32,553 nucleotides of DNA from an uncultured bacterium (lineage in GTDB: Bacteria; Krumholzibacteriota; Krumholzibacteriia; LZORAL124-64-63), in contig CAIWHK010000056.1 of the NCBI GenBank assembly GCA_903912525.1, forward strand, positions 1 to 32,553, written 5' to 3'. Positions 24,483 to 32,518 of this stretch are shown here, one piece after another. The position numbers and the translations under genes were made by a program. The notes below the pieces were generated by a model. The model ran no database searches. It saw only the letters and a list, made by a program, of their open reading frames with translations, and was not told where the DNA came from. The first letter of the stretch is position 1. Each line of letters begins with the position of its first letter.

Positions 24483-25697
24483 TCAGGTGTCGTCGGGTTC
24501 CGGGACCGGCGGCGCGCCCCTCCGAAGCAGGGGACCAAAGCGGCCGGAAACCTCGTCCAGGACGCGGTCCAGCCGCTGGTTGCGTTCGCGTCCGGGCTCG
24601 CCGAACAGGGAACCCTGGGCCGCCGGGCCCTCGCCGGGCTGGACCAGGTTGGCGGCCGTCACGCCGAGCAGGCGCAGCGGCCGACGACCGCGGCCGAGCC
24701 GCTGTTCGAGCAGGTCGCGCGCCGCGTCGCGAATCTCGACGCCGCCGCTGGTCGCCTCCGGCAGCGTGACCGAGCGCGTCAGGGTGGTGAAGTCCGGGTA
24801 GCGCGCCTTCAGGACGACGGTGCGCGCGCGCAGGTCGTCGGCGCGCAGGCGGCGGGCGACCTTGTCGGCCAGTTCGTCGCAGACGGTCCGCAGTTGCGCG
24901 GCATCGGCGATGTCCTCGGCGAAGGTAACCTCGTTGCCGACCGACTTCGCCTCGTGCGTGGGCACCACCGGGCGGTCGTCGATGCCGGCCGCCAGTTCGC
25001 GCAGGTGGTGCACATGGGGGCCGAAGCGCGCCTCCAGCCAGGCGGCATCGAGCCGGAGCAGGTCGTCGATCCTCGCGCAACCTGCTTCGCGCAGCTGCAC
25101 CGACGCCACCTTTCCGACGCCCCACAGCCGCTCGATCGGCAGGGCGGCGATGCGCGCGCGCCCCTCGCCCGGCCCGATCACGACCAGGCCGTCGGGCTTC
25201 TCGAGATCGGACGCGAGCTTCGCCAGGAACTTGTTCGCCGCCGCGCCGACCGAGGCGGTCAGGCCGGTCTCGGCCCGGATGCGGCGCTTGATGTCGGCGG
25301 CAATCACGGGCGGTGTCCCAAGCAGGCGGCGGCAGCCGCTGACGTCCAGGAACGCCTCGTCGATGGACAGCGGTTCGACCAGCGGCGTGTACCCCCGCAG
25401 GATCGCCATGATGGCGCCCGAGACCTCGAAGTACCGGTCCGGGCGAGGCCTGATAAAAACGCCTTCGGGACACAACTGGCGCGCGCGGGCAGCGCTCATG
25501 GCGCTGTGGACGCCGAACTTCCGCGCCTCGTAGCTGGCGGCAGCCACGACGCCGCGGCCTTCCGGGGTGCCGCCGACAATGACGGGCCGGCCTCGCAGCG
25601 ACGGGTCGTCCAGCACCTCGACCGACGCGTAAAAGGCGTCCATGTCGACGTGCAGGACGGCGCGGGAATGCCCGCAATCCCAGGGCGGTGGCGTCAC
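24483..25697 (-). CDS. dinB: DNA polymerase IV (Y-family translesion polymerase)
   Basis: This 404-residue cytoplasmic polymerase copies damaged DNA. The catalytic metal ligands are Asp18 in VDMDAFYASVE and Asp113/Glu114 in LSIDEAFLDVSG. Tyr23 is at the steric-gate position that excludes ribonucleotides. YEARKFGVHSAM is the conserved finger motif, ASVGAAANKFLAKLASD and LWGVGKV mark the palm and thumb helix-hairpin-helix, and the little-finger domain follows (about residues 240-345). Near the C-terminus QGSLFG is a good sliding-clamp binding peptide (QxxLF type). Length is slightly above E. coli DinB (351) because of the tail. The predicted promoter is 58 bases upstream; no LexA-like palindrome was recognised. 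It is divergent from the pirin operon. Confidence 0.96.
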   Translation of the reverse strand: MTPPPWDCGHSRAVLHVDMDAFYASVEVLDDPSLRGRPVIVGGTPEGRGVVAAASYEARKFGVHSAMSAARARQLCPEGVFIRPRPDRYFEVSGAIMAILRGYTPLVEPLSIDEAFLDVSGCRRLLGTPPVIAADIKRRIRAETGLTASVGAAANKFLAKLASDLEKPDGLVVIGPGEGRARIAALPIERLWGVGKVASVQLREAGCARIDDLLRLDAAWLEARFGPHVHHLRELAAGIDDRPVVPTHEAKSVGNEVTFAEDIADAAQLRTVCDELADKVARRLRADDLRARTVVLKARYPDFTTLTRSVTLPEATSGGVEIRDAARDLLEQRLGRGRRPLRLLGVTAANLVQPGEGPAAQGSLFGEPGRERNQRLDRVLDEVSGRFGPLLRRGAPPVPEPDDT

Positions 25698-25754
25698 GGC
25701 GAGGGCTCCCGGAAGCAGCGGGTGGGCGGGGCAACCGACATGGCCGCCGGGGAG

Positions 25755-25783
25755 AAAATATCACGAAAACGGCGGAACCACAA
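25755..25783 (-). promoter_or_regulatory. Predicted sigma70 promoter of dinB
   Basis: On the minus strand: -35 TTGTGG (25778-25783), a 17-base spacer, -10 TATTTT (25755-25760). The start near 25748 leaves a leader of about 50 bases. Confidence 0.5.
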
Positions 25784-25834
25784 GCGCGGCGGCGCCAGGG
25801 CCCGCCGCGCCGTCCCCCTCGGGAAGCCCCTGGT

Positions 25835-25863
25835 TTGACAGCACCCGCCGCAGCGCCTAACCT
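25835..25863 (+). promoter_or_regulatory. Predicted sigma70 promoter of the pirin-SRAP-transaldolase operon
   Basis: A perfect -35 TTGACA (25835-25840), a 17-base spacer, and -10 TAACCT (25858-25863). The start near 25870 leaves a leader of about 70 bases before the pirin ATG. It is divergent from and close to the dinB promoter. Confidence 0.6.
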
Positions 25864-25938
25864 CGACACTGGCGGCCTGGTGGCGCGGCGCGGGATGTCC
25901 CTGTGCGCGCATGGCTGCCGTGAAAGGGGCGCAGGCCC

Positions 25939-26637
25939 ATGGTCACGGTCCGTCCGGCCGGCGAACGCGGTCATGTCAACCACGGGTGGCTCGACACCCG
26001 CCACACCTTCTCGTTCGCCGACTACCACGACCCGGCCCACATGGGCTTCGGCCCGTTGCGCGTCATCAACGAGGACATCGTCGCGCCGGGCGCCGGCTTC
26101 GGGACGCACCCGCACCACGACATGGAGATCGTGACGTGGGTGCTCGAAGGCGAACTAGAGCACCGCGACAGCCTCGGCCACACCTCTGTCATCCGCCGCG
26201 GCCTTCTGCAGCGCATGACGGCCGGCACCGGCATCGAGCACAGTGAAGCCAACGCCTCGCAGAAGCTTCCGGTGCACCTGCTGCAGGTCTGGATGCGCCC
26301 GGACCGGCCGGGCCACGCGCCAGAATACGAACAGCGCCACATGCCGCTGCCCGAGCGCTCGAACCGGCTGAAGCAGGTCGTGTCCGGGGACGGCGCCGAC
26401 GGCTCGCTGCGTTGGCACCAGGACGCGCGCCTGTGGGTGGCCGAGTTGGGCGCCGATGTGACGGTCGAGCACGTGCTGGCGCCGGGACGCCGGGCCTGGA
26501 TCCAGGTGACCGGCGGACGCGTCGCCGTCAATGCGGTCGGGCTGGTGGCCGGCGACGGCGCCGCCATCGAGGATGTCACGCGCATCGATCTGGCGGCCGA
26601 TGGCGAGTGTGCTTTGCTTCTGTTCGACCTGCCCTGA
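25939..26637 (+). CDS. Pirin family protein (YhhW-type)
   Basis: This 232-residue bicupin protein matches bacterial pirins such as E. coli YhhW. The metal ligands of the N-terminal cupin are all present at the same numbers as in YhhW: His57 and His59 in THPHHDMEIV, His101 and Glu103 in GIEHSEAN. The start HGWLDTRHTFSFADYHDP and MGFGPLRVINEDIV are also diagnostic. Pirins bind Fe or another metal; some have quercetinase activity in vitro, others act as redox-sensitive regulators, so the natural role is unknown. AAAGGGG lies about nine bases before the ATG. It leads a three-gene operon, with 49 bases to the SRAP gene. The in vivo substrate cannot be inferred. Confidence 0.93.
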   Translation: MVTVRPAGERGHVNHGWLDTRHTFSFADYHDPAHMGFGPLRVINEDIVAPGAGFGTHPHHDMEIVTWVLEGELEHRDSLGHTSVIRRGLLQRMTAGTGIEHSEANASQKLPVHLLQVWMRPDRPGHAPEYEQRHMPLPERSNRLKQVVSGDGADGSLRWHQDARLWVAELGADVTVEHVLAPGRRAWIQVTGGRVAVNAVGLVAGDGAAIEDVTRIDLAADGECALLLFDLP

Positions 26638-26686
26638 CCGCCGGCGGCGGTCGCGAACAAGCAACCATGCGCGGGGGACGTTGATC

Positions 26687-27391
26687 ATGTGCGGCCGCAT
26701 CGTCCTGAGTTCAGCCCCCCATGTCCTGGCCGAGGCGTTCTACCTGGACGTCGTGCCCGAACTGGGTCCGCGTTGGAACATCGCGCCCGGCACGGACATC
26801 GCGGCGGTGGTGACCAACCCCGGCAGCCCCGGCAACCTGGTGCGCATGCTGCGGTGGGGACTGGTGCCGCCGTGGGACCGCGGCGACGGCGGCAAGCCTC
26901 AGATGATCAACGCGCGCGCCGAGACTGTGCTGGAGAAACCCGCATTCCGCGAGGCGTTCCGTCACCGGCGCTGCCTGGTGCCCGCCGACGGATTCTACGA
27001 GTGGCAGAAGCGTGACGGCGGCAACCAGCCCTTCTACTTCCGTGCGCGCGATCACCGGCCGCTGGCGCTGGCCGGCCTGTGGGAGTCGCGCGAGCAGCCG
27101 GGCGACCGCCGTTTCGACACCTGCGCCATCGTCACGACGACCGCCAACGCGACGCTGCGCCCGGTTCACCACCGCATGCCGGTGATCCTGCCGGCCACGG
27201 CGTGGAAAGCCTGGCTCGGCGCGGGCCCGGACGAGGCCGTCGACCTGCTGCGCCTGCTGGTGCCGGCGCCGGTCGAGCTCTTGTTGGCGCACCCGGTCAC
27301 GCGCAAGGTAGGCAACCCGTCGTTCGACGATCCCGAGTGCGTCGAGCCGGTGGAGGATGAACGGCGCGGCCAACTGAACCTTTTCGGCTGA
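26687..27391 (+). CDS. yedK: SRAP domain protein (YedK/HMCES-like abasic-site crosslinker)
   Basis: This 234-residue protein begins MCGR, exposing Cys2 as the catalytic N-terminal residue after Met removal. SRAP proteins form a stable thiazolidine crosslink with abasic sites in single-stranded DNA and so shield them. Other conserved residues are present: Asn31 in WNIAPGTD, INARAETV, Glu105 in PADGFYEW and His161 in VHHRMPVIL. The C-terminal QLNLF could be a clamp-like peptide, but that is speculative. The start is certain because the MCGR motif must be N-terminal; GGGGGA stands about ten bases upstream. It sits in an operon after pirin and 17 bases before the transaldolase-like gene, and is divergently placed from the translesion polymerase gene dinB. 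Confidence 0.95.
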   Translation: MCGRIVLSSAPHVLAEAFYLDVVPELGPRWNIAPGTDIAAVVTNPGSPGNLVRMLRWGLVPPWDRGDGGKPQMINARAETVLEKPAFREAFRHRRCLVPADGFYEWQKRDGGNQPFYFRARDHRPLALAGLWESREQPGDRRFDTCAIVTTTANATLRPVHHRMPVILPATAWKAWLGAGPDEAVDLLRLLVPAPVELLLAHPVTRKVGNPSFDDPECVEPVEDERRGQLNLFG

Positions 27392-27408
27392 CCAATCGAA
27401 GGACGACG

Positions 27409-28119
27409 ATGAGCAACGAAACCACCAAGAAGCCGAAGCCCGGCGGCCCTCGCCTGTTCCTCGACAGCGCCGATACCGCGACCTGGGAGCGCCTGCTTCC
27501 GACCGGCGTGTTCCACGGCGTGACGACCAACCCGCTGCTGCTGGAACGCGCCGGTGTCCGCTGCGACGTACCGACGCTGGCCGCGCTCGCCCGCCGCGCG
27601 GCGGTGCTCGGCGCGCGCGAGATCCACCTGCAGGCCTGGGGCGACGACGAGGACGCGCTCGTGCGCACGGGCGAGGCACTGGCCGCCACGGCGCCGGGCG
27701 CGACCGCGGTGTTGGTGAAGGTGCCCGCCACTGTGCCTGGGTTCCGCGCTGCCGCGCGCCTGAAGGCGACCGGCTGCACGATCACGTTGACGGCCGTCTA
27801 CAACCCCGGCCAGTTGCTGGCCGCGGCGGCGCTGGGCGCGGCCTACGCCGCGCCCTACCTGGGACGCCTTGATGACGCGGGGCGCGACGGCCACGCTACC
27901 GTCTCGGCGATGCACGAGATCCTGAAGGGAACCGGGGCTGTGACGCGGCTGCTGGTGGCCAGCCTGCGGGGAGTGGAGCACGTCACCGAACTTGCGCGGC
28001 GGGGCCTCGACACGTTCACGTTCGGGCCCGAGGTGGCCGCGGCGCTGGTCACGGACGACCTGACGGACGAGGCGGCGGCGGCGTTCCTGGCCGCGGCCCG
28101 ACGCGCCGGCGCCGACTGA
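27409..28119 (+). CDS. Transaldolase / fructose-6-phosphate aldolase-like protein
   Basis: This 236-residue cytoplasmic TIM-barrel aldolase belongs to the small transaldolase (TalC/FSA) group. Key residues can be seen: Asp19 in LFLDSAD, Asn41 in GVTTNPLLL, Gln75 at the place of FSA Gln59, the Schiff-base Lys104 in VLVKVPAT, and the block TLTAVYNPGQLLAAAALGAAYAAPYLGRLDD, which parallels FSA including its Tyr. The family cleaves or transfers dihydroxyacetone units between sugar phosphates. Gln75 and the Tyr favour FSA-like aldolase chemistry over classical transaldolase, but this is inference. GAAGGA (27398-27403) precedes the ATG by five bases. It is the last gene of the pirin operon; its stop is 16 bases from the convergent aminotransferase stop and no hairpin is obvious. 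Confidence 0.88.
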   Translation: MSNETTKKPKPGGPRLFLDSADTATWERLLPTGVFHGVTTNPLLLERAGVRCDVPTLAALARRAAVLGAREIHLQAWGDDEDALVRTGEALAATAPGATAVLVKVPATVPGFRAAARLKATGCTITLTAVYNPGQLLAAAALGAAYAAPYLGRLDDAGRDGHATVSAMHEILKGTGAVTRLLVASLRGVEHVTELARRGLDTFTFGPEVAAALVTDDLTDEAAAAFLAAARRAGAD

Positions 28120-28135
28120 CGCGACTCGACGGGTG

Positions 28136-29452
28136 CTACGCCTGCGGCAGGGCCAGGTAATCGGCCAGCAGGCGCGCCAGCAGGTCCGGCGCCAGCTTCA
28201 TCTGGTCCGGCGGCAGGACGTAGGCCAGGCGCAGTTGCGTGCGCCCGGGATTCGGGCTGCCGGCCGGCACGCTGTAGAAGCCGGCCATCGGCGCCGTGAG
28301 CAGCGTCAGCGCACGCCCCTCCACGTCGCAACGGCCTTCCCGCGCACACCAGCGGACGAAAGCCACGCCGTCGAACGATGCCCCGACCACGTTCCTGAGT
28401 TCCACCACCGAGTAGATGCTGGCGTCCGGGCTCGAGACGATGGCCCCCGGGATCAGCGCGCGCGTGCGCGCCGTGAAGTCCTGCAGCATCGCGCCGTAGT
28501 ACGAGCGCTGGTTCGAGAACCACGCGCGCAGGTCCGCGTGCGACACGTGCGCCATCGCGCCGAAGATGTGCTGGCCGATCGCGTTCGAGCAGAGGCTGGC
28601 GGTGTTCTCGGCCACCGCGCGCTGGTGGAACTCCGCGCTGTCGGTCACCAGGGCCCCGATGCGCAGGCCGCAGGCGTTCCAGACCTTGGACGTGGTGTCG
28701 ATGCCGATGCGTCGACCGGTGATGCCGGGCGCCTCGTCCTCGCCGATCCCCCACACGCTGACCGGCGGCCCCTCGCGGTAGTAGAGTTCACGGTAGGCCT
28801 CGTCCGAGACGAACCAGGCGTCATGCTCCGCGCACAACCGCGCCAGGCCGACCAGCGAGGCGCGGTCGTAGAGGTGCCCGGTCGGGTTGTCGTACGGGAT
28901 GACCACGACGGCGCCCGGCTTCTCGGCGGCCATCACGCGCGCAATCTCGTCCATCGGCGGCAGGCTGAAGCGCCCGTCCTGGCCCATCGCGCGGGTGATC
29001 GACACCGTGCGGCGACCGAGGCGCTCGGCAAAGGCCTTGTAGTTGGTGTAGGCCGCATCGATCAGCAGCAGCGGCCTCTCACGGGACCCGGCCGGCCCGC
29101 AGCAGCCGACGATGACCAGTTCCATCGCCTGGCTGCCGCCGTCGGTGACCTGGCTGTGCAGCCCCGCCGTCTCGAAGCCGCTGGCGGCGATCACGTTCAG
29201 GAAGGCGGCGTTGGTCTCGGCCAGCCCCACCGTGGCGGTGTAGCCGACCACACCCTGCGCGAACGGCGTGCCGGCCTCGCCGAGGGTCCGCAGGCGGGCC
29301 TGCATCGCCGGGTGCATGGGCAGCGAGACGTTGCCGATGGCGGCATTGAGGGCCTGCACGCCGTCGGTGCGCGCGGCGAACTCGATCTGGGCCATGCGGA
29401 TGACCGAGGGGTTGCGCGAGGCGAAGTGGGCGGACAGCGTCGGGCCGGACAT
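28136..29452 (-). CDS. Class I/II PLP-dependent aminotransferase
   Basis: This 438-residue cytoplasmic enzyme of fold type I opens with MSGPTLSAHFASRNPSVIRMAQ. AlaAT/AspAT-like motifs follow: DGGSQAMELV (cofactor phosphate side), IPYDNPTGHLYDR (Asn-Pro contact), VSDEAYRELYY (PLP pyridine Asp) and the Schiff-base Lys256 in TTSKVWNACGLRIG; TQLRLAYVLP carries the substrate-carboxylate Arg. The amino acid handled cannot be deduced. The start at 29452 is favoured by GAAGGG six bases upstream; the open frame continues upstream to about 29551 with no ribosome site. It is transcribed toward the transaldolase-like gene. Upstream lies the terminator of the FKBP gene and a weak TTGCGC/AACATT pair. Confidence 0.9.
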   Translation of the reverse strand: MSGPTLSAHFASRNPSVIRMAQIEFAARTDGVQALNAAIGNVSLPMHPAMQARLRTLGEAGTPFAQGVVGYTATVGLAETNAAFLNVIAASGFETAGLHSQVTDGGSQAMELVIVGCCGPAGSRERPLLLIDAAYTNYKAFAERLGRRTVSITRAMGQDGRFSLPPMDEIARVMAAEKPGAVVVIPYDNPTGHLYDRASLVGLARLCAEHDAWFVSDEAYRELYYREGPPVSVWGIGEDEAPGITGRRIGIDTTSKVWNACGLRIGALVTDSAEFHQRAVAENTASLCSNAIGQHIFGAMAHVSHADLRAWFSNQRSYYGAMLQDFTARTRALIPGAIVSSPDASIYSVVELRNVVGASFDGVAFVRWCAREGRCDVEGRALTLLTAPMAGFYSVPAGSPNPGRTQLRLAYVLPPDQMKLAPDLLARLLADYLALPQA

Positions 29453-29628
29453 GCTGCACCCTTCGTTGGGCGGCGCGGTCGCGGGACCCGGCAGGGGCGG
29501 GACCGGCGCGCGCTCGGTTGGTTGGCGTGGCCGTCGGGCCACCGGCGGCATCGCGCGGACGGCGGCGACCGGCCCCCGCTGCCCCGTAATGTTGCGCCCG
29601 CCGACGGGGCGCGCAAATGGGAAACGAA

Positions 29629-29654
29629 AGGCGCCCCCGTAACCGGAGGCGCCT
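29629..29654 (-). terminator. Terminator of the tandem-FKBP gene
   Basis: On the minus strand an AGGCGCC stem with one mismatch and a 3-bp extension (29648-29654 and 29644-29646 with 29629-29635 and 29637-29639), loop of four bases, is followed by TTTCGTTTCCC. It starts 33 bases after the FKBP stop and lies upstream of the aminotransferase. Confidence 0.7.
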
Positions 29655-29686
29655 GTTCCCTGTCACGATCGAACGGCCGGGCCGGA

Positions 29687-30463
29687 CTACTTGCCGGCGA
29701 TCTCGACCAGCTCGACGTCGAAGGCCAGCACCGAATTCGGCGGGATCGTGCCGTCGGGCGTGCCCTGGCGGCCGTACGCCAGCATGGGCGGGATGATGAT
29801 GCGGGCCTTGGTCCCGACCTTCATGCCCTCGAACGCCGCGTCCCAGCCGGGGATGACCATGTTGGCCCCGAGGCGGAACCGGATGGGCTCACCGCGGTCG
29901 AGCGACGAGTCGAATTTCTTGCCGAGGGCGTTGTTCTCCCACAGGTAGCCCGTGTAGTGGACCGCGATCTGGTCCCCGACCGCCGCCACGGCGCCCGTGC
30001 CTTCCTGCTGGACCTGGATGTCGACCTTGACGATGTCGAGCGCCTTGACCTCGAAGTAGATGGTCGCGTTCGCGGGCACCAGCGGCGGGCGGCCGTCCGC
30101 ACCGAAGGCATGCTCGGGCGCCACCGTCAGTTCGCGCGTGCCGCCGATCTTCATGCCCAGGACGCCTTTTTCGAGTCCGGGGATCGCGGCATTGCTGCCG
30201 ATCCGGATCGTGATGGTGTCGCCGGCCGCCGACGAAAGCTGCTTGCCCTTGGCGAGCTTGCCATCGGCGCCGTTCTCCATCAGCCAGCCGGTGGTGTGCA
30301 CGATGACGAAATCGCCCTTGGCGACCACGGCACCGTTGCCGCCGACCCTGTCCACGTAGGTGAGGCCGGGTTCGATCGTCTGGACCTTCGGTCCGAAGCA
30401 GCCTGCCAATGCGACCACCAGGACCGCGGTCAGCGTCGCCGCCGCCATCTTCGCTCTGGACAT
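29687..30463 (-). CDS. Lipoprotein with two tandem FKBP-type peptidyl-prolyl isomerase domains
   Basis: This 258-residue lipoprotein has a signal with lipobox LAGC (Leu19 to Cys22). Two FKBP domains follow. The C-terminal one (about residues 155-256) has a complete active site: VHYTGYL, KFDSS, IRFRLG, VIPGWD, AYG, and FDVELVEI. The N-terminal one (about 45-140) keeps the fold but lacks key residues: HTTGWL (Tyr lost), QLSSAAG (Phe-Asp lost), AIPGLE (Trp lost) and HAFG (Tyr to Phe), so it is probably non-catalytic. It likely assists folding of envelope proteins from the membrane surface. AAGGAAG is four bases before the ATG; a longer upstream frame from a GTG is rejected because it would remove the signal peptide from the N-terminus. 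It ends in a good terminator. It may be co-transcribed with the Wzz-type gene upstream, but a weak promoter-like pair lies in the 131-base gap. Confidence 0.93.
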   Translation of the reverse strand: MSRAKMAAATLTAVLVVALAGCFGPKVQTIEPGLTYVDRVGGNGAVVAKGDFVIVHTTGWLMENGADGKLAKGKQLSSAAGDTITIRIGSNAAIPGLEKGVLGMKIGGTRELTVAPEHAFGADGRPPLVPANATIYFEVKALDIVKVDIQVQQEGTGAVAAVGDQIAVHYTGYLWENNALGKKFDSSLDRGEPIRFRLGANMVIPGWDAAFEGMKVGTKARIIIPPMLAYGRQGTPDGTIPPNSVLAFDVELVEIAGK

Positions 30464-30594
30464 GGTCTTCCTTTCCGGTCGGGTAAGGCCCCGCGGGTCG
30501 GGGCCGGGACATCCATCGCAATGTGACACAACGGGGTCCGCCGCGCAATGCGGCAGGCCCGTCCCCGGGGATCGGGCGGCCCTTGCGGCGGCGT

Positions 30595-31905
30595 TCAGCG
30601 CCGGGCGGTGATCACCGCGCGGTTGTTCTCGAAATACTCCCAGGCCAGGGCCAGCGCCGTGCCGCCGCACAGGCCCAGGAAGGTCAGGATCGCCGCCGCG
30701 CGGGTACGCCGCGGCCGGACGGGCTTCTCGGTCGCCGTCACGACGCCGATGCGCTGCAGGGGCGACGCGATTTCCAGCCGGGTCTGCTCGCCGTCACGGT
30801 CGGCCTGCAGCAGCGCGCGTTCGCGCGGCAGGTCGCGGTCGATGACGATCTGCAGGTCGTTGATCTTCTGTTCGACGTCGGCGGTCTTCTTCGCCAGTTC
30901 AATCTCGAGGACCAGGCGCAGGCGCCTCATCTCCAGATCGTTGGCGGTGATCACGGCGGCCAGGCTGTCGGCCCGCACGACCGCGTTGATGACGCCCAGC
31001 GACATGCTGTTGACGGTCCCCAGCAGCTCGCCCGCGCGCCCAGCCTGTTCGCGGCTGGCCGTCTGCAGCAGGACCTCGCTGACGGCCCCGCCGCCCTCGC
31101 CCGCGGCGACGCCGCCCCCGGTCTGGTGCTCGGTCTCCATCGTGCGGGCCAGCAGCTTGTCCGCCTCCTTCAGGCGCTCGCGACCGGCCGTGGCCTCGGC
31201 GCGCAGTTCAGTCACCGCGCGGCCGCGCCAGGCATTCTCCTCGCGCAGGCGCTGCAGTTCCAGCTCGAGGCTCTGCCGCTGCAGGCCGACCATCGTCAAC
31301 TCGCGCTTCTGCTCGTCGATCTTGAGTTGCGCGCGTTCCTTCTCGGCCTCGAGCTTGGCCATGTCCTGCGTCAGCCGCTCCATCCGCAACCGCGCGCCGC
31401 GCCGCGTCAGGTACAGGCTGCTGCCGAGCGAATCGAGCGAAGCCTGGTTGTTGTAGGAATCGATGCTGCGGACAAGCGTTTCCCGCGCCCGGTCGGGGCT
31501 GCGCGCCAGGTTCGTCAGCGTCACGACGTCGCCGCCCGCCACAAAGTTGAGCGTCGGCACGAATTCGGCGACGATGATCGGCGCCACCTTCGTCGTCGTG
31601 AAGCCTTCCTGCTTCTGCAGGTCGCGCCAGTAGAGCTTCTTGTCGAACCAGCCGACAAGGTCCTCGAGCGCCGTTTCGCGGATGGGTCCGCCCTCGGCGT
31701 TGTACGCGACGATGCCCGGCCGCACCTGGGCCGTGGCCCGGTAGAGCGGCTTGACGACGACCCCGTAGGCGATGCCTGCGGCCAGCCCCAGCGCCGTGGC
31801 GCCGACGATGAGCAGGCGCCGCCGGTACAGGATGTTGAGAACGCCGCCGACCGAAAGGACGGCGGCGCGGTTCGTGGGTTCCACGGCGTTGGGTTCCAGT
31901 TGCAA
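30595..31905 (-). CDS. Wzz-type polysaccharide co-polymerase (chain-length determinant family)
   Basis: This protein of about 436 residues has the polysaccharide co-polymerase layout. A transmembrane helix near residues 30-52 (LLIVGATALGLAAGIAYGVVV) is followed by KPLYRATAQVRPG as in the Wzz domain. A long, strongly charged coiled-coil stretch spans about residues 170-380, then IASPLQRIGVVTATEKPVRPRR, and a second helix (AAAILTFLGLCGGTALALAW) near the C-terminus. Such proteins set chain length of O-antigen or exopolysaccharide; no kinase domain is fused. No ATG lies at the proper place. TTG at 31905 preceded by GGGAG (seven bases) is chosen; GTG 31884 is the alternative, and an ATG at 31992 would overlap the fumarase gene. 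It follows the fumarase gene by 34 bases. No polysaccharide polymerase genes are next to it. Confidence 0.82.
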   Translation of the reverse strand: MQLEPNAVEPTNRAAVLSVGGVLNILYRRRLLIVGATALGLAAGIAYGVVVKPLYRATAQVRPGIVAYNAEGGPIRETALEDLVGWFDKKLYWRDLQKQEGFTTTKVAPIIVAEFVPTLNFVAGGDVVTLTNLARSPDRARETLVRSIDSYNNQASLDSLGSSLYLTRRGARLRMERLTQDMAKLEAEKERAQLKIDEQKRELTMVGLQRQSLELELQRLREENAWRGRAVTELRAEATAGRERLKEADKLLARTMETEHQTGGGVAAGEGGGAVSEVLLQTASREQAGRAGELLGTVNSMSLGVINAVVRADSLAAVITANDLEMRRLRLVLEIELAKKTADVEQKINDLQIVIDRDLPRERALLQADRDGEQTRLEIASPLQRIGVVTATEKPVRPRRTRAAAILTFLGLCGGTALALAWEYFENNRAVITARR

Positions 31906-31909
31906 CGGA

Positions 31910-31914
31910 CTTCT
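31910..31914 (-). promoter_or_regulatory. Ribosome binding site supporting a TTG start of the Wzz-type gene
   Basis: On the minus strand GGGAGAAG stands just upstream of TTG 31905, in the short gap after the fumarase stop. It supports the TTG over the in-frame ATG at 31992, which would lie inside the fumarase gene. Positions are approximate by one or two bases. Confidence 0.5.
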
Positions 31915-31939
31915 CCCGTCTGCCCGGCGTCCGTCGACG

Positions 31940-32506
31940 TCAGCCGAGCAGGCTCTTGAACTTCTCGGTGGAATCCGCCAGCACCTGCGCATGCAGGGAC
32001 TGGCCGTGTGAATCCATGGTCACCACAGCCGGGAACCGGTCGACCTGGAACTCCCAGATCGCCTCGGGCGAGCCGAACTTCTCGGCCAGGTGCACGCCCT
32101 TGACCGCAACGACCCGCTCGGCCAGCACCTGCGCAGCGCCGCCGATCGCGTGCAGGTAGACGCCACCCACCTTCTGGCAGTACTGCAGCGTCTTGGGCCC
32201 CATGCCGCCCTTGCCGATGACGGCGCGGATGCCGTACTGCTCCATCAGCGGGCCCTGGTAGGGCTCCTCGCGGGCGCTGGTCGTCGGGCCGGCGGCCTTG
32301 ACGACCCACTTGCCGTTCTCCTTCACCACGACCGGGCCGCAGTGGTAGACGATGCTGTCCTTCAGGTCGACCGGCGGCTTGCCGCCGTCGTGCAGGTACT
32401 TGTGGACCGCGTCGCGGCCCGTGAAGATCACGCCCGTGATCTCGACCAGGTCGCCGACATGCAGCGCCCGGATCTTCGCTTCGGTGAACGGGGCTTCCAG
32501 CAGCAT
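31940..32506 (-). CDS. Class I fumarate hydratase beta subunit (TtdB/FumB-C type)
   Basis: This 188-residue protein corresponds to the C-terminal domain of class I, iron-sulfur dependent fumarases, found as a separate beta subunit in many bacteria and archaea. Diagnostic motifs are GRDAVHKYL, YHCGPVV, AGPTTSAREEPY, VIGKGGMG, LHAIGGAAQ and the final WEFQVDRFPAVVTMDSHG. The [4Fe-4S] cluster is held by the alpha subunit, which should be encoded just upstream. The enzyme interconverts fumarate and malate in the TCA cycle; L(+)-tartrate dehydratase has the same architecture, so tartrate cannot be fully excluded. TAGGAGG eight bases before the ATG is a strong ribosome site and includes the stop codon of the upstream gene, implying coupling. 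The Wzz-type gene follows by 34 bases. Confidence 0.93.
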   Translation of the reverse strand: MLLEAPFTEAKIRALHVGDLVEITGVIFTGRDAVHKYLHDGGKPPVDLKDSIVYHCGPVVVKENGKWVVKAAGPTTSAREEPYQGPLMEQYGIRAVIGKGGMGPKTLQYCQKVGGVYLHAIGGAAQVLAERVVAVKGVHLAEKFGSPEAIWEFQVDRFPAVVTMDSHGQSLHAQVLADSTEKFKSLLG

Positions 32507-32518
32507 GACAGCAGCCTC

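Noticed and set aside
25698-25938. SOS (LexA) box in the dinB/pirin divergent region
   Set aside because: No CTG-N10-CAG or other clear palindrome of LexA type was seen near either promoter.
29588-29616. TTGCGC-17-AACATT as promoter of the class I aminotransferase (and the similar TTGCGC-17-CACATT at 30520-30548 before the FKBP gene)
   Set aside because: The -10 boxes match the consensus at only about three of six positions; kept only as weak candidates.
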